A stretch of 64,000 bases of DNA from Sinomonas notoginsengisoli (GTDB lineage: Bacteria; Actinomycetota; Actinomycetes; Actinomycetales; Micrococcaceae). Position 1 is the first letter of the stretch. Every line of letters begins with the position of its first letter. A program made the position numbers and the translations under genes. The notes under the pieces were generated by a model. It worked only from the letters and a program-made list of their open reading frames with translations, did no database searches and had not been told where the DNA came from. The stretch covers positions 124,001 to 188,000 of the forward strand of contig NZ_JAIZDP010000002.1 of NCBI RefSeq assembly GCF_021554725.1, in the 5' to 3' direction. Positions 26,861 to 35,060 of the stretch are shown piece after piece.

Positions 26861-28513
26861 ATGGCGAACCGTGCAGGCACTCTTGCCCTCCCCAACGACC
26901 TCGTGGACATCACCGCGCTCCTGGACGCGTACTACGACGTGTCCCCGGATCTGAACGATCCCGGCCAGCGCGTCGCCTTCGGGACGTCGGGCCACCGGGG
27001 CTCGAGCCTGAAGGCCTCGTTCAACGAGAAGCACATCGCCGCCATCACCCAGGCCATCGTGGAGTACCGCGCCGGTCAGGGCATCGAGGGCCCACTGTTC
27101 CTCGCGAAGGACACGCACGCCCTCTCCGAGCCCTCCACCAACACTGCGCTTGAGGTCCTCGCCGCCAACGGCGTCCAGGTCCTGGTCGACGCCCGGCATG
27201 GCTACACACCCACGCCTTCGGCGAGCCACGCGATCCTCAAGTACAACGCCGGCCGCGCCGAGAACGACCCGGGCCGCGCGGACGGGATCATCGTGACGCC
27301 GAGCCACAACCCGCCCTCGGACGGCGGTTTCAAGTACAACCCGCCGCACGGGGGCCCCGCGGACACGGACGCCACCGGCTGGATCGCGAACCGGGCCAAC
27401 GAGCTGCTCGAGGCAGGCCTCTCGGGCGTCAAGCGCGTGCCGCTTGCCGATGCCCTCGCAGCGGACTCCACCGGCCAGTTCGACTTCCTCTCCTCCTACG
27501 TGGACGACCTCCCGCAGGTCCTGGACCTGGACGCCATCCGCAACGCCGGCGTTCGCATCGGCGCCGACCCGATGGGCGGCGCCTCGGTGGACTACTGGGG
27601 CGAGATCGGCGAGCGCCACCACCTCGACCTCACCGTGGTCAACCCGACCGTAGACCCGCAGTGGGCGTTCATGACGCTCGACTGGGACGAGAAGATCCGG
27701 ATGGACTGCTCCTCCCCGTTTGCCATGGCCTCGCTGATCCAGAAGGTCTCCCAAGGCGCGAACTACGACATCGCGACGGGCAACGACGCCGACGCCGACC
27801 GCCACGGCATCGTCACCCCGGACGGCGGGCTCATGAACCCCAACCATTACCTCTCGGTGGCCATCGACTACCTCTACCGCCACCGCACCGGCTGGCGCCC
27901 GGACACCGTGGTGGGCAAGACTCTCGTGAGCTCGTCCATGATCGACCGAGTCGCCGACGGGCTCGGAAAGAAGCTCGTCGAGGTCCCGGTGGGCTTTAAG
28001 TGGTTTGTCCCCGGCCTGTTGAGCGGTCAGGGCGCATTCGGCGGTGAGGAGTCCGCGGGCGCGAGCTTCGTCAAGCGCGACGGCGGCGTGTGGACCACGG
28101 ACAAGGACGGCATCCTCCTGTGCCTCCTCGCCTCCGAGATCAGGGCCGTCACCGGCAGGTCCCCGAGCGAGCTCTACGGTGAGCTGACCGCGAAGTACGG
28201 CTCGCCGTCGTACGCCCGGATCGACGCCGCGGCGAGCCGGGAGCAGAAGGCAAAGCTCGGCAAGCTCTCCGCCGAGGACGTCACCGCGACCGAGCTCGCG
28301 GGCGAGCCGATCACGGCCAAGCTCACCGAGGCGCCGGGCAACGGCGCGAAGATCGGCGGCCTCAAGGTCACCACCGAGAATGCGTGGTTCGCGGCACGGC
28401 CTTCCGGGACGGAGGACGTGTACAAGATCTACGCCGAATCATTCAAGGGCGACGACCACCTCAAGCAGGTCCAGGCGGAGGCCAAGGCGCTCGTGGACTC
28501 GGTCATCGCCTAG
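26861..28513 (+). CDS. pgm: Phosphoglucomutase (alpha-D-glucose-specific)
   Basis: Interconverts glucose 1-phosphate and glucose 6-phosphate, linking glycolysis to glycogen and sugar-nucleotide synthesis. 550 residues. [10 protein letters not shown] is at 40-49. The phosphoserine loop [13 protein letters not shown] has Ser148. The metal loop is [12 protein letters not shown], sugar-specificity loop [10 protein letters not shown], and the phosphate-binding tail [17 protein letters not shown]. Monocistronic. All motifs are intact. Confidence 0.95.
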   Translation: MANRAGTLALPNDLVDITALLDAYYDVSPDLNDPGQRVAFGTSGHRGSSLKASFNEKHIAAITQAIVEYRAGQGIEGPLFLAKDTHALSEPSTNTALEVLAANGVQVLVDARHGYTPTPSASHAILKYNAGRAENDPGRADGIIVTPSHNPPSDGGFKYNPPHGGPADTDATGWIANRANELLEAGLSGVKRVPLADALAADSTGQFDFLSSYVDDLPQVLDLDAIRNAGVRIGADPMGGASVDYWGEIGERHHLDLTVVNPTVDPQWAFMTLDWDEKIRMDCSSPFAMASLIQKVSQGANYDIATGNDADADRHGIVTPDGGLMNPNHYLSVAIDYLYRHRTGWRPDTVVGKTLVSSSMIDRVADGLGKKLVEVPVGFKWFVPGLLSGQGAFGGEESAGASFVKRDGGVWTTDKDGILLCLLASEIRAVTGRSPSELYGELTAKYGSPSYARIDAAASREQKAKLGKLSAEDVTATELAGEPITAKLTEAPGNGAKIGGLKVTTENAWFAARPSGTEDVYKIYAESFKGDDHLKQVQAEAKALVDSVIA

Positions 28514-28559
28514 CCGTTCAGCGTGATCTACCCCAAGCGTCGGGGTGACACAGCACATA

Positions 28560-28578
28560 TCATTAGCGTGGCTAATGA
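28560..28578. promoter_or_regulatory. Palindromic operator upstream of the MarR gene
   Basis: TCATTAGC and GCTAATGA form perfect 8-bp arms around GTG, ending 2 nt before the -10-like TAGGCT at 28581. The position fits autorepression by the MarR protein. Inferred from symmetry and place. Confidence 0.6.
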
Positions 28579-28580
28579 GC

Positions 28581-28586
28581 TAGGCT
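28581..28586 (+). promoter_or_regulatory. -10 element of the MarR-MFS operon
   Basis: TAGGCT lies 8 nt before the ATG at 28595. With no ribosome site in between, this gives a leaderless or nearly leaderless message. Confidence 0.5.
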
Positions 28587-28594
28587 AAGTATCA

Positions 28595-29062
28595 ATGGCT
28601 CCCCCGAACGCAACTGACATCGAACCCGACGCAACCACAACACCCGGCATCCTCGAACTCGCCGCCGAGCTGCGAGCCGCGATCATGCGCACGTCACGGA
28701 TCCTGCGCACGCAGGCGAGCGGCGACGCCGTCAGCCCCAGCCAGCTCACCGTCCTCGCCCTCCTGCACAAGCGCGGCCCGCTCACCATGCGCCAACTCGC
28801 GGACATCGAACACGTGCAGGCCCCGAGCATGACCCGGACCGTGAACCACCTGTGCGAAGGCGAGTTCGTGGCCCGGGCCGAGCACCCGACGGACGGCCGG
28901 CAGGTCGTGGTCTCCCTGACCGAGGGCGGCCGGCAGGTCCTCGAGGAATCCCGGCGGCTGCGCGCGGCGTGGCTCGCGGGGCGCCTCGAAGGCCTTCCGC
29001 CCGCCGACCAGGCCACACTGCACCGCGCCGCCGAGCTGCTGCTGGAGATGAGCGCCCGATGA
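28595..29062 (+). CDS. MarR-family regulator
   Basis: 155-residue winged-helix repressor. The recognition region is LTMRQLADIEHVQAPSMTRTVNHLCEGEFVARAEHPTDGRQVVVSLTEGG (about 65-113), with the wing rich in Arg and Asp. Such proteins release DNA on binding phenolic or lipophilic compounds. Its stop overlaps the transporter start (ATGA), so it probably controls that exporter together with itself through the palindrome just upstream. Confidence 0.9.
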   Translation: MAPPNATDIEPDATTTPGILELAAELRAAIMRTSRILRTQASGDAVSPSQLTVLALLHKRGPLTMRQLADIEHVQAPSMTRTVNHLCEGEFVARAEHPTDGRQVVVSLTEGGRQVLEESRRLRAAWLAGRLEGLPPADQATLHRAAELLLEMSAR

Positions 29063-30582
29063 GCCGCATGTTCCGCGCCCTCCGGCACCCCAACTACCGC
29101 CTCTGGGCCGCTGGCGCCCTCGTCTCCAACGTCGGCACGTGGATGCAGCGAGTGGCCCAGGATTGGCTGGTCCTGACCCAGCTCACCGACCACGACGGCG
29201 CCGCCGTGGGAATCACCACGGGCCTCCAATTCCTGCCGATCCTCCTGCTCGGACCCTACGCGGGGCTCCTCGGCGACCGCCTGGACAAGCGCAAGCTGCT
29301 CCTCGCCACCCAGTCGGCGATGGGCCTGCTCGCACTCCTGCAGGGCGTGCTCGTCCTCACCGGAACTGCGCAGCTGTGGGAGATCTACGCGATTGCCCTC
29401 GCACTGGGCGTGGCCAGCGCACTTGACGTCCCGCCCCGGCAGGCGTTCGTCTCGGAGCTCGTGGGCCGCGCGGACGTGCCGAATGCCGTGGCCCTCAACT
29501 CCGCCTCATTCAATCTCGCGCGGCTTGCGGGCCCGGGGGTCGCGGGCCTGCTCATCGGCGCCATCGGCACCGGCTGGGTGTTCATGCTCAACGCCGCGAC
29601 GTTCCTAGCCGTCCTGATCTCGCTCACACGCCTCCGGGAAGACCTGCTCCACCGCACACCGCCGCTGCGACGCGGCAAGGGCCAGATCCTCGCGGGCATC
29701 CAGTACGTGCGGACACAGCCGAGGATCCTGCTCATCCTGGTCATGGCTGGGCTCGTCGGGACGTTCACTCTCAACTTCCAGGTCACCAACGCGCTCATGG
29801 CGGCCGACGTGTTCCACACCGGCGCCGACGCCTACGGGCTCCTCGGCTCCATCCAAGCCATCGGCACCCTGGGTGGCGCCCTGCTCGCGGCGCGCCGGAA
29901 GCAACCACGGCTCACGCTGCTCGTCGCCTCCGCCGTGGGCCTGGGCGTGGCCACGATGGCTTCAGCGGCGATGCCGAGCTACATCGCCTATGCGGTGCTC
30001 CTCGTGTTCGTGGGCGTCACGGCGCTCACGTTCCTCAACAGCGCCAACACGATCATCCAGCTCACCACAGAGCCCGAGTACCGAGGCCGTGTCCTAGCCC
30101 TCTACATGGCCGTGATCCAAGGCGGGACCCCCATCGGGGCGCCCCTTGTCGGATGGATCGCGAACGCGGTCGGGACCCGGTGGGCGCTGCTCGCAGGAGG
30201 GCTGGCGGCGCTCATCGCAGGCCTCGTGGGCGTCTGGGCCCTCGCCCGCTGGGGCGACGGGACGCTCCGCGACCAGCTCCGTGCCGCCTGGACAGCCCGC
30301 CGCGCCGAGCAGATCGCCACGGGAACGCTCCCGGTGGTCGTCCCCGATGCGGGGTCACGTCCCAGCGTTGAGGGGTCACGTCCCAGCGTTGCGGGGTCAC
30401 ATCCCAGCGATGCGGGGTCACCGGCCGCGCACGACGGCGGCCACTCGCCCCTCGCGGGAGCGCCCAGCCCCGCCCGCGCCACGGCACGACCACCGCGCAC
30501 ACCGCTGGCGACGGGGCAGCACCCGGCCGTCACCCTGCGGCCCGAGCAGCCGCGGAAGGGCGCGCCGGCACCTGGCCATTGA
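29059..30582 (+). CDS. MFS exporter with repeat-built C-terminal tail
   Basis: 507 residues. The first 410 or so form a 12-helix major facilitator of the MFS_3/DHA3 type, beginning MFRALRHPNYRLWAAGALVSNVGTWMQRVAQDW and with GLLGDRLDKRKLL as the loop 2-3 motif. The last 95 residues are Pro/Ala/Ser-rich and disordered. They include three 7-residue units (GSRPSVE, GSRPSVA, GSHPSDA) encoded by 21-bp DNA repeats that also occur inverted downstream of the gene. Translation is coupled to the MarR gene, so drug or metabolite efflux is likely. The tail may derive from intergenic repeat DNA. Confidence 0.9.
   Translation: MSRMFRALRHPNYRLWAAGALVSNVGTWMQRVAQDWLVLTQLTDHDGAAVGITTGLQFLPILLLGPYAGLLGDRLDKRKLLLATQSAMGLLALLQGVLVLTGTAQLWEIYAIALALGVASALDVPPRQAFVSELVGRADVPNAVALNSASFNLARLAGPGVAGLLIGAIGTGWVFMLNAATFLAVLISLTRLREDLLHRTPPLRRGKGQILAGIQYVRTQPRILLILVMAGLVGTFTLNFQVTNALMAADVFHTGADAYGLLGSIQAIGTLGGALLAARRKQPRLTLLVASAVGLGVATMASAAMPSYIAYAVLLVFVGVTALTFLNSANTIIQLTTEPEYRGRVLALYMAVIQGGTPIGAPLVGWIANAVGTRWALLAGGLAALIAGLVGVWALARWGDGTLRDQLRAAWTARRAEQIATGTLPVVVPDAGSRPSVEGSRPSVAGSHPSDAGSPAAHDGGHSPLAGAPSPARATARPPRTPLATGQHPAVTLRPEQPRKGAPAPGH
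30351..30422. repeat. 21-bp tandem repeats inside the MFS gene tail
   Basis: Units start at 30351, 30372 and 30393, with a partial fourth at 30414. All begin GGGGTCAC and the first two differ in one base. The period of seven codons keeps the frame open. Confidence 0.9.
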
Positions 30583-30600
30583 CACCTCAACTCACCGGAC

Positions 30601-30679
30601 GTGACCCCTCAACGCAGGGAGGTGACCCCTCAGTGCAGGGAGGTGACCCCTCAGTGCAGGGAGGTGACCCCTCAACGGG
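30601..30679. repeat. 21-bp tandem repeats downstream of the MFS gene, inverted copy
   Basis: Units start at 30601, 30622 and 30643, with a partial one at 30664. Each begins GTGACCCCTCA, and the second and third are identical. The reverse complement matches the units inside the MFS gene at about 19 of 21 positions. A short relic (GGTGACCCCT) recurs at 30735. Confidence 0.9.
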
Positions 30680-30680
30680 A

Positions 30681-30725
30681 AAGATCTGGCCACTCGACCG
30701 CTGAATGGTCGAGTGGCCAGATCTT
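30681..30725. repeat. Perfect 19-bp hairpin between convergent genes
   Basis: Arms 30681-30699 (AAGATCTGGCCACTCGACC) and 30707-30725 are exact complements around a 7-nt loop. It lies between the ends of the MFS and nitroreductase genes and may end transcription from both sides. The core is shared with the hairpin at 15571. Confidence 0.88.
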
Positions 30726-30762
30726 CGCTGTTGGGTGACCCCTGTCGCGGGCCGCGCCGGGA

Positions 30763-31371
30763 TCAGATGGTCTCGACGACGTCCTCGTACGCGAACTTGG
30801 TCTTGGCCGGGCCCCAGGCGTCCTCCCCGGGCTGGCCGATGTTGACCACGAGGAAGCTCTTGCGGCCGCCCTGCGGGAAGAACTCTGCGTCAATCGCTGC
30901 GAAGTCGGCGCCCGTCATGGGGCCGGCGGCCAGACCGAGCGCGCGGACGGCGATGATGAAGTAGCCGGCCTGCAGATGCCCGTTGTCCCGCCCGGTGCCG
31001 TACCGGAGGGAATCGTCCGCCTCATACGTGCCCTTGACCCACTCGGCCGCGGCGGGCAGGAATGTGTCGGCACCCTCGTGCCACTCGGTGTCGAACGAGA
31101 GCACCGCGACGAGCGGCGCGGCCAGGGTCTTGGACGCGTTGCCGCCGCTCATGTGCGCCACGAGGCGCTCGCGCGCCTCCGGCGTGCGCACGTACGTGAT
31201 GCGCAGCGGCTGGTTGTTGAATGCGGTCGGGCCGAACTTGGTCAGCTCGTAGATGGCCTGCGCCTGCTCCTCGGTCACCTCGCCGGTGAACGTGTTGGCC
31301 GTGCGTGCCTCGGCGAAGAGGGCGTCGACTGCGGCGGCGTCCAGCGCGGCTTCCTGATGGGCGATGCTCAT
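30763..31371 (-). CDS. Malonic semialdehyde reductase/nitroreductase family (RutE-HadB type)
   Basis: 202-residue flavin enzyme. The start ALDAAAVDALFAEARTANTF and the motif ELTKFGPTAFNNQPLRITYVRTPEARERL are typical of the RutE/HadB subgroup, with RGTGRDNGHLQAGYFIIAVRALGLAAGPM-like residues later for FMN and NADPH. In E. coli the relative RutE reduces malonic semialdehyde from uracil breakdown; here no other rut genes are near. It is divergent from the TetR-led catabolic cluster. The substrate remains open. Confidence 0.85.
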   Translation of the reverse strand: MSIAHQEAALDAAAVDALFAEARTANTFTGEVTEEQAQAIYELTKFGPTAFNNQPLRITYVRTPEARERLVAHMSGGNASKTLAAPLVAVLSFDTEWHEGADTFLPAAAEWVKGTYEADDSLRYGTGRDNGHLQAGYFIIAVRALGLAAGPMTGADFAAIDAEFFPQGGRKSFLVVNIGQPGEDAWGPAKTKFAYEDVVETI

Positions 31372-31484
31372 ATGTGTCTCCTCACGGCGGCCCGGCGGTC
31401 GCCTCCGAAAGAGGGAACACGCCGTCGTGCGCTCCCCTTCCCAGAGGGGACGGTGAGTTCCACCACATCCACGAGCGGGATGCC

Positions 31485-31513
31485 TTGACTAACGTGAGCC
31501 CGATCACTAGTCT
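31485..31513 (+). promoter_or_regulatory. Sigma-70-type promoter of the TetR-led catabolic cluster
   Basis: TTGACT (31485-31490) and TAGTCT (31508-31513) are separated by exactly 17 nt. The predicted start point, near 31520, falls at the left edge of a perfect palindrome, so a bound repressor would block transcription. Confidence 0.75.
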
Positions 31514-31518
31514 CAAGG

Positions 31519-31542
31519 GAGTGAATGAAGATTCATTCACTC
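31519..31542. promoter_or_regulatory. TetR operator: perfect 11-bp inverted repeat
   Basis: GAGTGAATGAA (31519-31529) and TTCATTCACTC (31532-31542) are exact complements with 2 nt between. It resembles the operator type TGAATGA-N-TCATTCA known for FadR-like TetR repressors of acyl-CoA catabolism in Bacillus. It lies at the predicted start point. Confidence 0.8.
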
Positions 31543-31569
31543 TGAATCCGGACTCATTATGGAGTGCAC

Positions 31570-32238
31570 ATGCAGACCAGCGAAGCCCGCATCGACGCCG
31601 CGGAGGCAGCACGCACCGCGCTCGTGGACTCCCGCAGGAGGCAGCTGCTCAATGCGGCCGCACGGCTCCTGGGCCGCGCTGGCTCCCAATCCGTGTCCAT
31701 GCAGAACGTCGCGGACGAGGCCGGTGTGAGCGTCGGGCTCATCTACCGGTACTTCGGCAACAAACAGGAGCTCGTGCAGGCGGTCATCGAAGACGTGCTG
31801 CATGAGTTCAGCGTCCGCGTCGCCGAACCCGTTCAGGACGAGGCCGACCCAGTCCGGCGCATCGCCGCAGCGTTCGCGGGCTACTGCTCCGTGGTGCAGG
31901 AGCTCCGGGACGCCGCCGTCCTCGCCTACCAGGAATCCAAGACGCTCGAACCTGAAGGCCGCGAGACCGTCAAGGACCTCGAGGTCGAAAGCGCTGAGCC
32001 CCTCATGGCCGCCACCCGCGAGGCGATCCACGCCGGCCTCCTCCGCGATGTGAATCCGCGCCTCTTCGCCTACGACCTCCTCACCACGGCTCATCTCTGG
32101 GCCCTCAAGCGCTGGTACTTCAGCCGCTTCATGACCCATGGGGAGTACGTGGCCCAGCACACCGCGCTCTCCCTCTCCTCGGTACTGCGGCCCGAACACC
32201 GCGCCGACTACGCAGACCTCCTCGGCCCCCTCGCCTGA
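31570..32238 (+). CDS. TetR/AcrR-family regulator of the acyl-CoA cluster
   Basis: 222 residues. The N-terminal helix-turn-helix (VADEAGVSVGLIYRYFGNKQELV, about 48-70) is followed by an all-helical ligand domain. The ATG at 31570 has GGAG 5 nt upstream; the GTG two codons earlier lacks a site. It lies 12 nt before the badI-like gene and behind its own promoter/operator. It probably represses the whole cluster and is released by an acyl- or cycloalkyl-CoA; the ligand is an inference. Confidence 0.9.
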   Translation: MQTSEARIDAAEAARTALVDSRRRQLLNAAARLLGRAGSQSVSMQNVADEAGVSVGLIYRYFGNKQELVQAVIEDVLHEFSVRVAEPVQDEADPVRRIAAAFAGYCSVVQELRDAAVLAYQESKTLEPEGRETVKDLEVESAEPLMAATREAIHAGLLRDVNPRLFAYDLLTTAHLWALKRWYFSRFMTHGEYVAQHTALSLSSVLRPEHRADYADLLGPLA

Positions 32239-32250
32239 AAGGACACCGCC

Positions 32251-33093
32251 ATGACTGACCAGACCACCGCCGTCAGCGCACCGACCGCCCCCGCGGTCCC
32301 AGCGTTCGAGGACATCATCTACGAGCGCCGCAACGCTGCGGCGGTCATCACCATCAACCGACCGGAGCGGTACAACGCCTTCCGCGGCAAGACCGTCGAC
32401 GAGCTCATCAAGGCCTTCCGCCTCGCGTGGGCCGACCGCGGAGTCCAGGCCGTCATCCTCACGGGCGCCGGCGAGAAGGCCTTCTGCACCGGCGGCGACG
32501 TCAAGCAGCGGGCCGAGACCGGCGACTACGGGCCCACCGAGTCCGGCATGTTCGAGATCGGGAACCTCCACAAGCTCATTCGGGACATCCCGAAGCCCGT
32601 CATCGCGGCCGTCAATGGCGTCGCGGTGGGCGGCGGGCACGTACTGCACGTCCTGTGCGACCTCACGATCGCGTCCTCGACCGCCCGCTTCGGGCAGGCC
32701 GGCCCCCGCGTCGGCTCGTTCGACGCCGGGTTCGGCTCGGCCTACCTCGCGAGGGTGGTCGGCGAGAAGCGAGCCCGCGAGATCTGGTACCTGTGCCGCC
32801 AGTACGACGCCGCGACCGCCGAGCGCTGGGGCCTCGCCAACGCGGTGGTCGAGCCGGAGCGTCTCATGGAGGAGGCGATGGCGTGGGCCGACGAGATCTC
32901 GGCGAAGAGCCCGACGGCGATCCGCTTCCTCAAGCAGTCCTTCAACGCGGACACCGACCACCAGGCCGGACTGAGCAATATGGCCATGTCCGCCCTCGAC
33001 CTGTTCGTGGCCTCGCCCGAGGGAATGGAGGGGGCGGCGGCCTTCGCCGAGAAACGCACGCCCGACTTCGCCAGCAAAGTCCAGTACCACTAG
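32251..33093 (+). CDS. badI: 2-ketocyclohexanecarboxyl-CoA hydrolase (BadI-like)
   Basis: Crotonase-fold enzyme predicted to add water and open the ring of 2-ketocyclohexanecarboxyl-CoA, giving pimelyl-CoA. 280 residues. YNAFRGKTVDELIKAF, AFCTGGDVKQ, GQAGPRVGSFDAGFGSAYLARVVGEKRAREIWYLCRQYD and DHQAGLSNM resemble BadI of Rhodopseudomonas from memory. The two Glu of true enoyl-CoA hydratases are absent, as in BadI and its homologue MenB. MenB is the main alternative, but no other menaquinone gene is near, whereas BadH-, AliA- and AliB-like genes follow. AAAGGA precedes the ATG. Confidence 0.82.
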   Translation: MTDQTTAVSAPTAPAVPAFEDIIYERRNAAAVITINRPERYNAFRGKTVDELIKAFRLAWADRGVQAVILTGAGEKAFCTGGDVKQRAETGDYGPTESGMFEIGNLHKLIRDIPKPVIAAVNGVAVGGGHVLHVLCDLTIASSTARFGQAGPRVGSFDAGFGSAYLARVVGEKRAREIWYLCRQYDAATAERWGLANAVVEPERLMEEAMAWADEISAKSPTAIRFLKQSFNADTDHQAGLSNMAMSALDLFVASPEGMEGAAAFAEKRTPDFASKVQYH

Positions 33094-33102
33094 GGGGCAG
33101 CC

Positions 33103-34248
33103 ATGGACTTCACGCTCACCGAACCACAGCAGCAGTTCATCAAGGAGGCCCGCGAGGTCGCCGCACAGATCGCGCCCGGCTACAAGCAGCGCGAAGCCGA
33201 GCGCCGCATCGAGCCGGAGGTGCGTCGCGAGATGGGCGCCCGGGGCCTCATCGCCCCCGAGCTTCCGGTCGAGCTCGGAGGCCGCGGGGAACAGCGCCTC
33301 ACGTCCGGCCTCATCACGGAGGAGATCGCCCGCGGCGACTTCAACGTCGCGTACGTCCAGGTGGTCGGCTCGCTCGTGGGCCAGATCCTCGCGGCCAACG
33401 CGGCCCCGGAGGTCGTGGCCAAATACGTCCCTCGCATCACGAGCGGCGAGGGCATCGTAGCGATCGGGCTCTCCGAGCCCAACGCGGGCTCAGACGCCGG
33501 CAGTCCCTCCCTCACGGCCCGCCGTGAGCGCGGCGGCTGGGTCCTCAACGGGACGAAGTCGATGTCCTTCGCCCTCCAGGCGGACGCCGCCGTGGTCTTC
33601 GCGAAGACGGATCCCGAGCAGGGTCGCGGCCGAGGCATCAGCGCCTTCGTCACTGACCTGCATGCCGACGGCGTGGAGCTCGAGGCCGTGGACGACATGG
33701 GCACGAAGGCCGTGACGCGGGGCTTCGCCCACTACACCGAGGCGTGGATCCCGGACGAGAACCTCCTCGGCGCCGAAGGCCAGGGCTTCACCCAGGTCAT
33801 GCACGGGTTCGACTTCTCGCGGGCACTCATCGGCCTGCAGTGCCTCGGAACCGCGGCCGTGACCGTCGAGGAGACGTGGGAGTACGTCAAGGGCCGAGAG
33901 GCCTTCGACAAGCCGCTGAGCACATTCCAGGGCGTCGCGTTCCCCCTCGCCGAGAGCGAGACGCTCCTCGCCGCAGCCCGCCTGCTCTGCCACCAGACGC
34001 TGTGGCTGAAGGACAACGGGCTGCCGCACACCGCCCAAGCCGCCATGTGCAAGTGGTGGGCGCCGAAGACGGCGTACGACGTCATCAACTCGTGCCTCCT
34101 CCTGCACGGCCAGTTCGGCTACCGCACGGACAAGCCGATCGAGCAGCGCCTCCGGGACGTCCTGGGCCTGCAGATCGGCGATGGAACCGCCCAGATCATG
34201 AAGATGATCATCGCCAGGAACATCGCGGGCCGCGCCTACGCGCCCTGA
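33103..34248 (+). CDS. aliB: Cyclohexanecarboxyl-CoA dehydrogenase-like acyl-CoA dehydrogenase (AliB type)
   Basis: 381-residue FAD-dependent acyl-CoA dehydrogenase, predicted to make cyclohex-1-ene-1-carboxyl-CoA. IGLSEPNAGSDAG is the flavin loop, then GWVLNGTKSMSFALQADAAVVFAKTD. The segment that normally reads YEGT reads IGDGT, so the catalytic-base position is Asp360 instead of Glu. Context with BadI- and BadH-like enzymes supports an alicyclic substrate. Starts 9 nt after the badI-like stop. Confidence 0.8.
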   Translation: MDFTLTEPQQQFIKEAREVAAQIAPGYKQREAERRIEPEVRREMGARGLIAPELPVELGGRGEQRLTSGLITEEIARGDFNVAYVQVVGSLVGQILAANAAPEVVAKYVPRITSGEGIVAIGLSEPNAGSDAGSPSLTARRERGGWVLNGTKSMSFALQADAAVVFAKTDPEQGRGRGISAFVTDLHADGVELEAVDDMGTKAVTRGFAHYTEAWIPDENLLGAEGQGFTQVMHGFDFSRALIGLQCLGTAAVTVEETWEYVKGREAFDKPLSTFQGVAFPLAESETLLAAARLLCHQTLWLKDNGLPHTAQAAMCKWWAPKTAYDVINSCLLLHGQFGYRTDKPIEQRLRDVLGLQIGDGTAQIMKMIIARNIAGRAYAP

Positions 34249-34275
34249 GCCCCCGCACCCATTCAAAGGAGAACC

Positions 34276-35022
34276 ATGGGAAAGCTCGAGAACAAGATCG
34301 CGATCGTCACGGGCGGTGCCTCCGGCATCGGGAAGGGCATCGCCACCAAACTCGCAGCGGAGGGCGCCACCGTCGTCGTGAGCGACCTCAACGAGCCCGC
34401 CGCGAAGGAGACCGCGGCAGCGCTCGGCAACCGGTCGATCGGCGTGCGCACCGACGTCACGGCGCGCGAGTCCGTCGACGAGATGATCCGGTCCGTGAAG
34501 GAGGAATTTGGCCGCATCGATGTCCTCGTGAACAACGCAGGCTGGGACAAGGTCGGCCCGTTCGTGGACAGCGAGGTCGCAGACTGGGACCGCGTCGTCG
34601 CGATCAACCTCTACGGGACGCTGCACTGCAGCCAGGCGTTCCTGCGTGCCGCGGAGGGCCAGGAACGGGCGGCGATCGTGAACATCGCGTCCGACGCCGG
34701 CCGGGTCGGCTCCTCGGGCGAGGCCGTCTACTCCGCCGCGAAGGGCGGCATCATCTCGTTCAGCAAGACCCTTGCCCGCGAGACCGCCCGCCAGGGATTC
34801 ACCGTGAACTGCGTGTCCCCTGGCCCCGCCGATACGCCGCTGTTCGCAGGGATCAGCGCCGAGAACCCCAAGCTGCGGGCGGCCCTTGAGAAGGCCATCC
34901 CGCTGCGCCGCCTGGCGCAGCCCGAGGACCTCGCCAACGCCGTCGCGTTCCTCGCCTCGGACGAGGCGGCGTACATCACCGGCCAGACCCTCTCGGTCTC
35001 CGGCGGACTCACGATGGCGTGA
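34276..35022 (+). CDS. badH: 2-hydroxycyclohexanecarboxyl-CoA dehydrogenase-like SDR (BadH type)
   Basis: 248-residue short-chain dehydrogenase predicted to oxidise 2-hydroxycyclohexanecarboxyl-CoA to the 2-keto form with NAD. TGGASGIG is at 12-19 and NNAG at 86-89. The catalytic residues Ser139, Tyr152 and Lys156 are all present (NIASD, GEAVYSAAKGG). NNAGWDKVGPF and ASDAGRVGSSGEAVY closely resemble BadH of Rhodopseudomonas from memory. Ends TGQTLSVSGGLTM, as BadH does. Confidence 0.85.
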   Translation: MGKLENKIAIVTGGASGIGKGIATKLAAEGATVVVSDLNEPAAKETAAALGNRSIGVRTDVTARESVDEMIRSVKEEFGRIDVLVNNAGWDKVGPFVDSEVADWDRVVAINLYGTLHCSQAFLRAAEGQERAAIVNIASDAGRVGSSGEAVYSAAKGGIISFSKTLARETARQGFTVNCVSPGPADTPLFAGISAENPKLRAALEKAIPLRRLAQPEDLANAVAFLASDEAAYITGQTLSVSGGLTMA

Positions 35023-35060
35023 GCCGGATCCCCTCCCCGACTAGCCGAACGGACCCCACC

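Noticed and set aside
30351-30679. Possible CRISPR array
   Set aside because: The 21-bp units are directly tandem with no spacers, occur in both orientations and have no cas genes nearby.
32251-33093. MenB (naphthoate synthase) as identity of the badI-like gene
   Set aside because: MenB shares the GSFDAGFG region, but the gene lacks the MenB insertion before the FCSGGD motif and is surrounded by alicyclic-acid enzymes, not menaquinone genes. Kept as an alternative in the entry.
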